A DNA stretch of 32,205 nt from Candidatus Endomicrobiellum devescovinae (GCA_031267795.1 JAIRYK010000014.1:1-32205); one strand, 5' to 3'; counted from the stretch's first letter, positions 1-8,755 are shown. A program made the numbers and translations. The notes: a model not told the origin generated them from the letters alone.

Positions 1-102
1 GCATATTTAGGGGATATAAAAGATTTTGAAGAGAAGAGCGAATATATAAAATTATTCCCTAAAATGTACATTGATGATATTAATATAGTATATAAAGCTT
101 AA
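1..102 (+). CDS. C-terminal end of an unknown protein (partial)
   Basis: Frame 1 is open from the first base and ends at a TAA at 100-102, giving the last 33 residues of a protein that begins outside the window. The tail is charged (Asp, Glu, Lys) and ends in VYKA. I do not recognise the family. The next gene starts 23 bases later on the same strand with a GGAG ribosome site, so the two may share a transcript. The call rests only on an uninterrupted frame and close spacing, so it could also be chance. Confidence 0.4.
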   Translation, partial: AYLGDIKDFEEKSEYIKLFPKMYIDDINIVYKA

Positions 103-125
103 TTAGTGTAATTATTGGAGAAAAA

Positions 126-1307
126 ATGATAACGAAAGATCTAATTTTAAGGATTTTTTCTGCCGCAAATATCTTAAGATGGAACGATCATATTCGTCCG
201 TCGGATTTTTTTGAGTTAGATAAACAGTCTCATAAGATGATAATTGCTTATATAATTGCCAAGTTTGAAGAAGAAAGTGGGAAATCCGTTGACTGGATAA
301 AGCTTATTGAAGGAGGCATTTTTGAGTTTTTTCAGAGAATAATGCTTACAGATTTGAAGCCCGAAGTGTTCCGCGAGATAATGTCAAAAAAAGAAAAAGA
401 ATTAAACAAATGGGTGCTTGAAAATTTTAAGATAGATTTAGACGCTTTAGGCGGAGATTTTGCTAAAAGATGTTCGCAACATTTTTCAGATATTAATTAT
501 GCTAGTCATGAAAAAAGAATATTAAGTGCAGCTCATTGCATTTCAACTAAATGGGAATTTAGTATAGTTTACCAATGGAACTCTATGCTTTATGGGATAG
601 AGAAGACAAAAAATGAAATAGACGAGAGCCTTGCATCTTTTGACGATTTATTCGGCGTAACACAATTAATGTTTAATAAAAAATATTATGGTTTTTTGGA
701 CTTGTGTGGACAACTGAGATTTCAACAAAGATGGGCGCAGGCTTTCAGAGTGCAAAAAACCACTGTTCTTGGACACATGCTTATGGTTGCGATTTTTGCT
801 TATTTATTATCGCTTGAAATAAATGCTTCAGAAAAGAGACGATATAATAACTTTCACGCGTCGCTGTTTCACGATTTGCCTGAAATTTTGACCAAAGACA
901 TAATTAAACCTGTCAAATCTTCTATATACGGCTTAGAAGATATAATAAAACAATATGAAAAGAAACAAGTTGACGAAAGAATACTTCCTTTAATACCTGT
1001 AAGCTGGCACAGTGAAATGCAGTATTTTATAGAAGACGAATTTTCAGATAAAATTATTGAAAATGGTAAAGTCAAACAAGTTGACAATGCTGCTGATTTT
1101 GACAATGATAAATATAATGCAGTTGACGGGACTCTTATAGAAATGTGCGATAAGCTTTGTGCTTACATAGAGGCTTCTATGACTCTGGAATATGGTATAA
1201 ACTCATCTACATTAATAAAATCAAAAGAAATGCTTTATAAGAAATATGCAGGTGTTAAAAAGAATAACTTAAATTTTAGACAGTTATATGACTATTTTAA
1301 AAATTAG
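126..1307 (+). CDS. HD-domain phosphohydrolase (HD_2/HD_3, YfbR-like)
   Basis: This is a 393-residue soluble protein of the HD metal-dependent phosphohydrolase superfamily; members cleave phosphate esters, often nucleotides. The metal-binding pattern is visible: His217 in the segment VLGHMLM, the His249-Asp250 doublet in FHDLPE, and a later Asp-rich helix near residues 320-345 (DNAADFDND). The N-terminal half, with RWNDHIRP and a His near residue 36, looks like the conserved leader of this subfamily. The ATG is preceded by GGAG at the right distance. The gene to the right runs in the opposite direction, so this one ends its transcript. The substrate cannot be read from the sequence. Confidence 0.75.
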   Translation: MITKDLILRIFSAANILRWNDHIRPSDFFELDKQSHKMIIAYIIAKFEEESGKSVDWIKLIEGGIFEFFQRIMLTDLKPEVFREIMSKKEKELNKWVLENFKIDLDALGGDFAKRCSQHFSDINYASHEKRILSAAHCISTKWEFSIVYQWNSMLYGIEKTKNEIDESLASFDDLFGVTQLMFNKKYYGFLDLCGQLRFQQRWAQAFRVQKTTVLGHMLMVAIFAYLLSLEINASEKRRYNNFHASLFHDLPEILTKDIIKPVKSSIYGLEDIIKQYEKKQVDERILPLIPVSWHSEMQYFIEDEFSDKIIENGKVKQVDNAADFDNDKYNAVDGTLIEMCDKLCAYIEASMTLEYGINSSTLIKSKEMLYKKYAGVKKNNLNFRQLYDYFKN

Positions 1308-1527
1308 TGTTTTTGGTGGAAATGAATTTATAGACAAAAGATAATTATCATAGCTGTTATAGTTTTATGATAAGTATGCAAATAATAACTTTTTTTGATG
1401 GATGGTAACCCAAACAATAAACTCAGATTCTAATAAATAACTATAATGAGAGCATGGAATTTTTGTATTATTTTGAACAAGTTTATAGATTTCAGAAATA
1501 CCATGCAAAAAGAAAAACTGAAAGAAT

Positions 1528-1950
1528 TTAGTATCTCATTTTTGCTTCACAATTTAACGATAATTTCACGGCAAAAACCTGTTTTTCCATATTACTTATG
1601 GCTGTGACGTGTCTTTCAAATTCAGTATCGTCTCTTTTTATATCAAAACCATCTATTTGAAGACTTTTCAATTTGCCAACATTCATATCTGCTCTTGCAA
1701 CAGTCTTAAATTTTTCTCTAGAACTCAATCGTACATTCTTAAAAATTTTTGTGTCGCTAATATCCCAAATTTCAGACTCAGTTAAATTATTAATATGAAC
1801 TAACGAAAGAGTTTTATTCTCTTTTGGATAAATAAAAGCATTTGGAGTGATTTTTATAATATCATCTTTTTTCAGATGTCTTCTATCGTTGATAAATCTT
1901 GAAACTGTGCTTTCATCGCAGAAAGGTATCTCAGAATATTTACAATTCAT
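1528..1950 (-). CDS. hypothetical protein, third gene of a TIGR04255-linked module
   Basis: This encodes 140 residues and is the last gene of a leftward three-gene unit. It overlaps the preceding gene by 11 bases, which implies translational coupling. I cannot name a domain. What is visible: an N-terminal segment with STVSRFINDRR, a middle segment with SLVHINNLTESEIWDIS (near residues 49-65), and a C-terminal part with RADMNVGKLKSL and ERHVTAISN. The 'LTESEIWDI' and 'RHVTAI' stretches resemble, from memory, small uncharacterised proteins found beside TIGR04255 genes. There is no signal peptide or membrane segment, so it is probably cytoplasmic. No function is claimed. Confidence 0.7.
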   Translation of the reverse strand: MNCKYSEIPFCDESTVSRFINDRRHLKKDDIIKITPNAFIYPKENKTLSLVHINNLTESEIWDISDTKIFKNVRLSSREKFKTVARADMNVGKLKSLQIDGFDIKRDDTEFERHVTAISNMEKQVFAVKLSLNCEAKMRY

Positions 1951-2431
1951 CTTTCACCATAGTTATAACTTTATTTATATTATCCGTATATCCTTGAAAA
2001 GATAAATAATTATACGGTGAACTTAAGTCAACACTCGTAAAAATAATCTTTCCTGCATCATCAACAGTTATATAAATTCTATGTTTCGGAGTATCCCAAG
2101 TAAATCCTATTTGTTTCATTGAATTAGACGCTAAATGAGGGAGTTCTATATTTTCTTTTATTATCAAATCCAAAATTTTAACTGCATTATTTATAACTCT
2201 GTCTGACAACTCATATTCACCATTTCGCTGAGCTTCCATTTGAATATCAAGTAATTCTCTAACAGATAAGTAAATTTTTGTATTTCTCTCTTTCAGATAA
2301 TTAAGAGTATTATTATCTTTTTCATAGCAATCACAAGGTAATAATAACTCCAATACATTTGCAAATGAATGCGGAGTTTTGTCAAAAATAGGAATTACTT
2401 CCATATTTCCAAAAGGTATGAAGTCTTTCAT
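1940..2431 (-). CDS. hypothetical protein, middle gene of a TIGR04255-linked module
   Basis: This encodes 163 residues. Its ATG overlaps the TGA of the upstream TIGR04255 gene (ATGA), and a GGAG lies at a good distance, so it is translationally coupled. The first half is helical with a Cys-x-Cys (PCDCYE, near residues 33-38). The C-terminal half has the alternating pattern of a small beta sheet (FTWDTPKHRIYITVDDAGKI), a shape common in small partner proteins of toxin or defence modules. There is no signal peptide and I recognise no named family. It ends inside the start of the next gene, so all three genes look like one unit. Confidence 0.7.
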   Translation of the reverse strand: MKDFIPFGNMEVIPIFDKTPHSFANVLELLLPCDCYEKDNNTLNYLKERNTKIYLSVRELLDIQMEAQRNGEYELSDRVINNAVKILDLIIKENIELPHLASNSMKQIGFTWDTPKHRIYITVDDAGKIIFTSVDLSSPYNYLSFQGYTDNINKVITMVKDEL

Positions 2432-3195
2432 TTTGAAAACTCCTTTATATCTCTTTCAACATTCTCAAAAAATATGGTATTTTTGAAATCTCTTAATTGG
2501 GACATATAATCTTCTAAATTAGACAATGCATTCAAATCATTATTTACATCAACAACAGTATCTATAATAAATAAAACTTGTAATCTTGGCGGATTACCGA
2601 CAAATTGTAAAGATGTATCTATAAAAGATTTTATCTGTGTATTTTTTACTGACTGTATAATATAACTACCAGAGAATCGTGACAATTGGGCAAACCACTG
2701 AGCAGTAGTATTTGTTTTAGTTTTAGTATTAAAATTTGGTAAAAACTTTATTTTAGGTATAGGTGTAGAAAGTTCACTCTGTTCTAAGAATATTTGATTA
2801 ACATGCTTTAATGCAATTTGAGTACATTTTTTTATTGGTTTGCTTTCCTGAATAAGATTAAATATTTTTTTAAATTTATTGAAAAAAATATCAAAACTTT
2901 CGTATCTGTTCCTATCCACAAAAGCAATTCTATTATAAGCTACAAAAGTGCTTTCTTTTCCTTCTTCACTTTGGAAACAATATCCACAAATATCATTATT
3001 TGTATTCTGTATTTTTCCGTCAACGATACTAATATCTGTATTATAGGTTGGGATAGTTTTGGGATATATTTTTACAAGTTCATTGTATAATGGCGTATTT
3101 TTTAAATCACCACTGAAGTAATTATTTATCCCTATTCCTATAACAGTTTCTTTAATCGGTGGATTTTTTAATTTCTCAAAAGAAGAATTTTTCAT
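2428..3195 (-). CDS. TIGR04255 family protein (sporadically distributed family)
   Basis: This encodes 255 residues and is the first gene of the leftward three-gene unit. The N-terminus (LKNPPIKETVIGIGIN) and the following order of elements match what I know of TIGR04255: a YP near residue 45, then CGYCFQSEEG, an RNRYESFDIFFNKFKK block, and ALKHVNQIF in place of the usual R-Y-I-N-R-I. The family is uncharacterised and described as sporadically distributed; members often occur with small uncharacterised partners. There are no membrane segments. The start has no clear ribosome site, but a TATAAT box inside a palindrome lies 37 bases upstream. The family call is by pattern recognition; function is unknown. 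Confidence 0.72.
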   Translation of the reverse strand: MKNSSFEKLKNPPIKETVIGIGINNYFSGDLKNTPLYNELVKIYPKTIPTYNTDISIVDGKIQNTNNDICGYCFQSEEGKESTFVAYNRIAFVDRNRYESFDIFFNKFKKIFNLIQESKPIKKCTQIALKHVNQIFLEQSELSTPIPKIKFLPNFNTKTKTNTTAQWFAQLSRFSGSYIIQSVKNTQIKSFIDTSLQFVGNPPRLQVLFIIDTVVDVNNDLNALSNLEDYMSQLRDFKNTIFFENVERDIKEFSK

Positions 3196-3231
3196 TTGTT
3201 AAACCATTTTTTATAAACAAAAAACAGATAG

Positions 3232-3248
3232 ATTATACTAAGTATAAT
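3232..3248 (-). promoter_or_regulatory. palindromic -10 region upstream of the TIGR04255 module
   Basis: The sequence ATTATACTAAGTATAAT is a perfect inverted repeat of 8-base arms around one central A. Each arm end reads TATAAT on one strand, so the same element supplies a -10 hexamer for the leftward module (start 37 bases away) and one facing right. No good -35 is visible on the minus strand at 16-18 bases. An operator overlapping the promoter is possible, but so is chance symmetry in AT-rich DNA. Confidence 0.3.
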
Positions 3249-3348
3249 AACACTATCTTTCTAAATATACATGAATATATGTTCTTTTAATAGTTTAACA
3301 TATCACTGATAAAATATCAAGTTTTTATTTCTACAGTTTTATCCTCAT

Positions 3349-3699
3349 TTATTCTGTCTCATCTTGATTCGTATATTTTATTGCTATTGCTTTACGTCCA
3401 CTTTCTTCGCTTACATAACTCACCCAACTAGCCCTCGTACTTATGGAAGCTGAGCCTAATATAATAATAGCATCCGCTCCTAATTTAGCCCCTTCCTTTT
3501 TTAGTTTGTGTACACTTTTTGAGTCTTCTAAAATGATTTCAGCTATCTCAATATATGGTCTTTTAGGAAGCGTAGTAGAATACACTTCTATGTCGTTTGC
3601 ATCTGTAGGAGCATATATTTTGTTTGTATATCTACTGACAGAAACACACCCTAAAAAAGAGAAACAGACTAATAATAAAACTAAAATTATTTTTTTCAT
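3349..3699 (-). CDS. small outer-membrane-type lipoprotein
   Basis: This encodes 116 residues. The N-terminus is a lipoprotein signal: MKK, a hydrophobic run, then FLGC with Cys18 as the likely lipidated residue. The -3 position is Phe rather than Leu, so the lipobox is slightly unusual. The mature part begins with the pattern YAPTDANDIEVYSTTLPKRPY and continues with KLGADAIIILGS. This resembles small uncharacterised lipoproteins whose C-terminal part folds like YbjQ/DUF4156-type domains. The function is unknown and it is expected to sit in the envelope. It starts 75 bases beyond the 3' end of tRNA-Leu on the same strand and may be read from the tRNA transcript. Confidence 0.7.
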   Translation of the reverse strand: MKKIILVLLLVCFSFLGCVSVSRYTNKIYAPTDANDIEVYSTTLPKRPYIEIAEIILEDSKSVHKLKKEGAKLGADAIIILGSASISTRASWVSYVSEESGRKAIAIKYTNQDETE

Positions 3700-3774
3700 C
3701 TATTAATCTTGTCAAGCTTTTTTTATAGAAAAATATTTTGTTTTTCAACTTTTCCGACGCTGTAAAAAAGAGCT

Positions 3775-3861
3775 TGGTGCTGAGGATGGGATTTGAACCC
3801 ATACCACCCTTTCGGGGACAGGCTTCTGAGACCTGCGTGTCTGCCGTTCCACCACCTCAGC
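3775..3861 (-). tRNA. tRNA-Leu (anticodon CAG)
   Basis: Read on the minus strand, the gene starts GCTGAGG and ends CCTCAGC, a perfect 7-bp acceptor stem, followed by discriminator A and a genome-encoded CCA (3775-3777). The anticodon loop is CTCAGAA, giving anticodon CAG, with stem CAGGT/GCCTG (one U-G pair). The long variable arm (GTCCCCGAAAGGGT) marks a class II tRNA, as expected for leucine. The T loop GGTTCAAATCC is standard. It lies 39 bases beyond the stop of the MATE gene on the same strand; no clear promoter of its own was found. It decodes CUG. Confidence 0.95.
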
Positions 3862-3900
3862 CTTACGCACAAAATTACAAGACCAAAATCTCTTTAGCTT

Positions 3901-5322
3901 CTAGCCATCAATAACTTTCATCTCAATAACGCGCATTTTCTTCCATTTGCCTGATTTGTATCTAAGGTAACATGAAGCGTTAAGTATAATACCATAAATG
4001 ACCAAAATACTCCAGCAGCCGTATAATCCAATGTATTTTGTTGCTATATACATAGCAATTGAGGATGTTGTAAAAAGTATAATCAAAAGTTTCATAACAA
4101 ATTTTGTGTCGCCAGCGCCTTTTATTGCTGAAGAAAATATAATACTTAGAGACTCAAATAGAGAAAATACAGCTATAAATCTGAATAATATTATTATAGT
4201 CGGTCTTATCTGCTCTATAATCAAACCTTCTGAACCATTGGCAAATGGTTTTATCAAAAGATTTGGAATAAGTAAAAACATTAAAAAGGTAAAAATGATA
4301 AAAATAAAGACTATCTGAGAGGCGGTTATTACACTTTTTTGAGCCATAGAAGCTTTGTTTCTGCCAAGATAATTGCCTGTCATGATAGATGTTGTTACAC
4401 CAAATCCAACAAGAGGCATATATGCTAAATTGTAAGTATTCATGACAATATTTGAGCTGGATAATTCTAACTTGCCTAGAGTTCCTACTATAATGCTAAA
4501 TAATGTAAACACCGATATATCTAAAAACATATGAATGCCACTTGGCAAGCCAAACCTTATAAATCTTTTTAAGAAGTTAAAATTTGGTTTTAGTTGCCTC
4601 GTATTAAATTTAATACTATTCTTTTTTGAAATGACTAAAAGTAGAAATACAGTAGATACAACCGCATACCCTATAATTGTCGCTAGAGCTGCTCCTTCTA
4701 TTCCAAGCTCCGGAAATCCGAAATTTCCAAATATCAGCAAATAGTCTAAAATAATATTTACGAATATGCCTATAAGATTAACTAATAGCACTGTTTTAGT
4801 CTTTTCTCTTCCAGCATAAAATCCTCCAAATGCAGATGAGACAAGACAAAAAAATGAGCCATAGCATAAGACATTAAAATACTTTGTTTCTTCTTGAATA
4901 ATATCTTTTGAATGTCCTATAGAATTGAAAATATCAGATGAAAATAGTGTGAAGAAAAAAATAATAATAGAACTCAGAACGGCAAAATAAATAGCTTGCC
5001 AAATCGCTGGACCTATAGACTTATATTCTTGTTTCCCATTATATTGAGAAACAAAAACGTCAATATAAGATACTGTCCCTAAGAATATAAATAATATTGA
5101 GGTGTTTAAGAGTCCTGCTGGAAATGCAGCAGCGTAAGCGTCCTGAGAATACCATGCCAGAAAAAACCTATCTACAAAGTTTTGAAAAGCCCAAGCTCCT
5201 ATTGAAATAATAAGTGGTAAGGCTATGCTAAGGAACTCAAAGTACCCAGCTTTTGCTCTCCATCGTCTAGTAATATATTTAAAAATCATAGCAGGTATTA
5301 TATAAAATTTTTTATTCGTCAT
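3901..5322 (-). CDS. MATE-family multidrug/toxin exporter
   Basis: This encodes 473 residues from the ATG at 5322. It is a polytopic inner-membrane protein with about 12 hydrophobic segments arranged as two halves, as in the MATE (NorM/DinF) cation-coupled exporters. Typical stretches include ALPLIISIGAWAFQNFVDRFFLAWYS near the N-terminus, a FGFPELGIEGAALATIIGY segment between halves, and AFGGFYAGREKTKTVL. The frame stays open further upstream to 5514, but that extension would run across the divergent ABC gene and reads like random translation, so the start at 5322 is preferred. No strong ribosome site precedes it. The substrate cannot be told from sequence. Confidence 0.85.
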   Translation of the reverse strand: MTNKKFYIIPAMIFKYITRRWRAKAGYFEFLSIALPLIISIGAWAFQNFVDRFFLAWYSQDAYAAAFPAGLLNTSILFIFLGTVSYIDVFVSQYNGKQEYKSIGPAIWQAIYFAVLSSIIIFFFTLFSSDIFNSIGHSKDIIQEETKYFNVLCYGSFFCLVSSAFGGFYAGREKTKTVLLVNLIGIFVNIILDYLLIFGNFGFPELGIEGAALATIIGYAVVSTVFLLLVISKKNSIKFNTRQLKPNFNFLKRFIRFGLPSGIHMFLDISVFTLFSIIVGTLGKLELSSSNIVMNTYNLAYMPLVGFGVTTSIMTGNYLGRNKASMAQKSVITASQIVFIFIIFTFLMFLLIPNLLIKPFANGSEGLIIEQIRPTIIILFRFIAVFSLFESLSIIFSSAIKGAGDTKFVMKLLIILFTTSSIAMYIATKYIGLYGCWSILVIYGIILNASCYLRYKSGKWKKMRVIEMKVIDG

Positions 5323-5327
5323 GTTTT

Positions 5328-5356
5328 TTGATTTTTTGTGGTGAAAAATATAAAAT
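5328..5356 (+). promoter_or_regulatory. candidate promoter of the 5381-18729 gene run
   Basis: TTGATT at 5328-5333 and TAAAAT at 5351-5356 are separated by 17 bases and lie 25 bases before the ABC ATPase start, inside the short divergent gap with the MATE gene. Both are imperfect sigma-70 hexamers in AT-rich DNA. Confidence 0.4.
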
Positions 5357-5380
5357 CTTTGCATAAAATAAAGGAATTTT

Positions 5381-6163
5381 ATGACTGATTTTATATATTT
5401 AAAACATATCTCTGTCTTGCGGGATGATAGAAAAATTTTAGATGACATTAGTCTAAATATAAAAACAGGCGAGAATGCAGCAATAATAGGTCCTAACGGT
5501 TCTGGAAAATCCACGTTTATAAAGCTGATTACTCGTTCTATTTATCCTTCCTATACAGGAATAGGTGTCTGCAAGTTGTTTGGGCGCAATGTTTGGAACG
5601 TAGAGGATTTGCACAGTATGCTTGGCATAGTTACAAGCGAGCTTCAATACGACTTTCACAACGAAATAACAGGATTTGACGTTGTGTTGTCTGGCTTTTT
5701 TTTAAGCATTGGAGTAGGTAAAAATCATATTGTCACAAAATATATGATTAAAAAAGCAGAACAGACAATAGATTTAATGGAAGTGTCATATTTAAAAGAT
5801 AAAAAGCTTGAGACTATGTCGTCTGGAGAAGCAAGAAGATTTTTGATAGCAAGGGCACTTGTTAATGATCCAAAAGTGTTGATTTTGGACGAACCTTCTA
5901 ATAGTTTGGATATAGCCTCATCATTGAATCTGCATAAAATTATGAGGAAGATAGTCGCGACAGGCGCTAATATAATACTTGTAACGCATTTAGTATCAGA
6001 TATTATTCCTGAAATTAACAGATTTGTGTTTTTTAAAAATGGAAAAATTTTTGCCGACGGTTCTCGCAAGAATGTTTTTACAAGCGAGAAACTTTCTTCT
6101 CTTTTCGGCATAAATGTGAAAATCAGTGAAAATAACGGTTTTTGCGGTATTATGACAATATAG
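5381..6163 (+). CDS. ABC transporter ATP-binding protein, orphan (YlmA/ModF-like)
   Basis: This is a 260-residue single ABC ATPase domain. Walker A is GPNGSGKST at residues 37-45; the signature is SSGEARR near residues 147-153, with S-S-G-E replacing the common L-S-G-G; Walker B is LILDEP with Asp170 and Glu171; the switch His is in ILVTHL. The sequence style (INRFVFFKNGKIFADG near the C-terminus) resembles the YlmA or ModF group of stand-alone ATPases. No permease or binding protein is nearby; the next gene is mprF, 21 bases downstream, which raises the chance of a shared envelope role. AAAGG precedes the ATG. Transport substrate unknown, and a non-transport role is possible. Confidence 0.85.
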   Translation: MTDFIYLKHISVLRDDRKILDDISLNIKTGENAAIIGPNGSGKSTFIKLITRSIYPSYTGIGVCKLFGRNVWNVEDLHSMLGIVTSELQYDFHNEITGFDVVLSGFFLSIGVGKNHIVTKYMIKKAEQTIDLMEVSYLKDKKLETMSSGEARRFLIARALVNDPKVLILDEPSNSLDIASSLNLHKIMRKIVATGANIILVTHLVSDIIPEINRFVFFKNGKIFADGSRKNVFTSEKLSSLFGINVKISENNGFCGIMTI

Positions 6164-6184
6164 AGATATAATACAGGATAAATA

Positions 6185-8755
6185 ATGAAAAAGTGGATAA
6201 AAATTATTCTGGTTCCTTTAGGTTTTTTTATTTTTATAGGAGCATTAGTCCTTTTACATAATCAATTAAAAAATCTTAGTTATGTTGATGTTATCAATGC
6301 GTTAAAGGCAATCCCTGCTGCAAGAATTGCAATAGCATTGTGCTTGGCGTTGTCGTACTATTTAGTTTTAGGTGGTTATGATATTGTCGCATTTAAGTTT
6401 ATTGACGCTAAAGTTCCAATAAAGCCTAAAGATATCATATTTACCTGTTTTATAAGCAATGTTTTAGCCAATAATACTGGCTACTCCATGCTTTTTGGCG
6501 GATCTATAAGATACAGGCTTTATTCTTTGTACAACGTTTCAATGATTGACATTACAAAAGTACTTCTGTTTTCTTCGGCGACAATATGGCTTGGACTTTT
6601 AGCTGTAGGTGGGATCATTTTTACTTTTGCACCTGTTTCATTGGAGAGCGTATTTAATTTAAATATTTCAACAAGAATAATCGGATTGATTTCCGTAGCT
6701 ATTTTGGTTTTGTATATTTTATTAAGCACTCTCCATTCAAAGCCGCGCAAAATTTTTAAATGGACTATCTCTTTCCCAAACATAAAGATTGTAACGGCGC
6801 AGGTTTTGCTTGCCACAAGCGATTGGCTTATTGCTTCCCTCACTCTTTTTGCCCTTATGCCTGAAGGATACATATCATATTTTGTGCTGCTTAAAGTTTT
6901 CCTTGTATCACAATTTCTTGTGATTATAAGCCAAGTGCCGGGCGGAATGGGTGTTCTTGAAACGTCAATAACTCTTTTAATGCCAAATTCTGCAAATAAT
7001 CCTGGCGTTATAAGTGCACTTCTTGCCTATAGGGCAGTATTTTATTTTTTCCCACTTTTAATAGCTCTTGTTATGTTAGGAGCTTTTGAATTTATGGTTT
7101 TTACTAAAAAATTCAATCGGACGGCAAAAATTTTTGGAAAAACAGTTTCGTCAGTTGTGGTTCAAGTTATAGCTTTATGTTCTTTTTTTGTAGGTATGAT
7201 AGCTATGTTTTCGGCATCAACTCCGTTTAATGTTGATCAATTAAAGGTTATTATAAACTTACTTCCATCTTGGTTTGCGGATTTGTCGCACTTTTTATTG
7301 AGCATTACGGCAATAGGTATCTTGTTTATATCTCGTGCTTTGCAGCTTAGGATTAAAAAAGCGTGGAGCATATCTTCTTGTTTGGTATCTTTTGCCATAG
7401 CTTTGATACTTATTGTTGGAGAACCAACTTTGGTTCTTATGTGTTTTGTATCTCTATTAATTGTTTTATTGTTCTCAAAAAAATATTTTTACAGGGATAT
7501 CCCTATACTCAAAACAGATTTTAGCTCATGGTGGCTTTGTGCGGTTGGTGGAGTGTTCGCATTGTCTGTTTGGATAGGATTCTTTGTAAATAGACAAGAC
7601 ATTTTTTCTTGGATACATCTTGATGTGTTTTTTAGCAGCCTTTTAAACACTAACGACGCTGCAAGGTTTTTAAGAGCAAGCTTTGGTATCGGTGTTATAG
7701 TATTAATAGTGATTGTTGAACAGATACTTAAAAACTTTTTTAATAAGCCAGTGTTGTTCACAAAAAAAGATATAGAGGCAATAGTGCATTCTTCAGATTA
7801 TGCTTACTCACTGTATGCTTTGGCTCCGGATAAGGAATTTATAGTAAATGACGAGAAAGATGCATTTATAATGTATGCTAAGTCAAAAGACAGCTGGATT
7901 GTTTTAGGAGATCCAGTCGGAAGAAATTTTAGTAGAAATGAGCTTCTATGGAAGTTTAAAGAGATTGCCGACAAAGCTGCAGCTAAACCTGCATTTGTCG
8001 GTATAGATGGGAAGTATGCACAAATTTATGATGACGTTGGGCTTGATATTTTTGACATAGGTCAGGAAGCAAAAGTAGAGTTGAAAAAGTTTAACACATA
8101 TAAAGAAAATTTTAAAAGTTTCCATGATTTGGAAAAGAAAATAGAAAAGGCTGGGATTACTTATAAGTCTTTGAGTGCAGATATGTTTAACAGGTATAAA
8201 TTTGAATTTGCAGAGATAAATAATCAGTGGGTAGGAGATAAGCATTATTTTGAAATGAACTTTATTCCAGGAAAGTATGATGAAAGTTATATGCAATATA
8301 TGGACTTTAGCGTTTTAGAAAAAGATGGAAAGGTTTGCGCTTTTTCAATTTTCTCAAAAACAGACAATAAGCACGAAATATCTTCAGGCATAGTGAGGTA
8401 TGTGAAGAGCGAATACGATTTATTTTCCTATATACTATTTAAAAATATTATATACGCTAAAGACGACGGATATAAATGGTTTGATTTAGGGCTTGCTTAT
8501 TTTAATAGGGTTGATAATAGCAGAGACGTCGCAAAATATTTTGCAAAGATGTTTATGTTTGCTGAACATTTTAAATACGATACTGCGTCTTTAAGAGAAT
8601 TTAAGGATAAATTTTCTCCTATTTGGCACAATAAATATGTAGCTATACACCCAGACAAATATATCGTTTCATTCATTAAAAATTTTACAGTTCTTATTTC
8701 TCCTAAGAAAAGCGTTGACTGGAAGAGCTTTTTTAGAAGGGTTTTTAGAAGATGA
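6185..8755 (+). CDS. mprF: phosphatidylglycerol lysyltransferase/flippase MprF
   Basis: This encodes 856 residues, the length of full MprF proteins. The N-terminal part, about residues 5-520, is a run of hydrophobic segments forming the lipid flippase, with an early conserved stretch NNTGYSMLFGGSIRYRLYS and later SQVPGGMGVLE. The C-terminal part, about 540-840, is the cytoplasmic DUF2156 aminoacyl transferase domain (FVGIDGKYAQIYDDVGLD, then GYKWFDLGLAYFNRV). The family moves lysine or alanine from charged tRNA to phosphatidylglycerol and flips the product outward, lowering negative surface charge and raising resistance to cationic peptides. Lysine versus alanine cannot be decided here. The stop overlaps the tilS start by 4 bases. 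Confidence 0.9.
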   Translation: MKKWIKIILVPLGFFIFIGALVLLHNQLKNLSYVDVINALKAIPAARIAIALCLALSYYLVLGGYDIVAFKFIDAKVPIKPKDIIFTCFISNVLANNTGYSMLFGGSIRYRLYSLYNVSMIDITKVLLFSSATIWLGLLAVGGIIFTFAPVSLESVFNLNISTRIIGLISVAILVLYILLSTLHSKPRKIFKWTISFPNIKIVTAQVLLATSDWLIASLTLFALMPEGYISYFVLLKVFLVSQFLVIISQVPGGMGVLETSITLLMPNSANNPGVISALLAYRAVFYFFPLLIALVMLGAFEFMVFTKKFNRTAKIFGKTVSSVVVQVIALCSFFVGMIAMFSASTPFNVDQLKVIINLLPSWFADLSHFLLSITAIGILFISRALQLRIKKAWSISSCLVSFAIALILIVGEPTLVLMCFVSLLIVLLFSKKYFYRDIPILKTDFSSWWLCAVGGVFALSVWIGFFVNRQDIFSWIHLDVFFSSLLNTNDAARFLRASFGIGVIVLIVIVEQILKNFFNKPVLFTKKDIEAIVHSSDYAYSLYALAPDKEFIVNDEKDAFIMYAKSKDSWIVLGDPVGRNFSRNELLWKFKEIADKAAAKPAFVGIDGKYAQIYDDVGLDIFDIGQEAKVELKKFNTYKENFKSFHDLEKKIEKAGITYKSLSADMFNRYKFEFAEINNQWVGDKHYFEMNFIPGKYDESYMQYMDFSVLEKDGKVCAFSIFSKTDNKHEISSGIVRYVKSEYDLFSYILFKNIIYAKDDGYKWFDLGLAYFNRVDNSRDVAKYFAKMFMFAEHFKYDTASLREFKDKFSPIWHNKYVAIHPDKYIVSFIKNFTVLISPKKSVDWKSFFRRVFRR

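Noticed and set aside
1345-1373. Weak hairpin (TTATCATAG / TTATGATAA) between the convergent HD and TIGR04255-module genes
   Set aside because: The stem is almost all A-T with a G-U pair and no T tract follows, so a terminator call is not supported.
1454-1531. Tiny frame of 25 codons starting MEFLYYFEQVYRFQKY
   Set aside because: It is too short, has no clear ribosome site and runs into the end of the opposite gene.
5323-5514. Upstream extension of the MATE frame by 64 codons
   Set aside because: It would lie across the divergent ABC ATPase gene and its promoter and has no family-like sequence; the ATG at 5322 gives a normal N-terminus.
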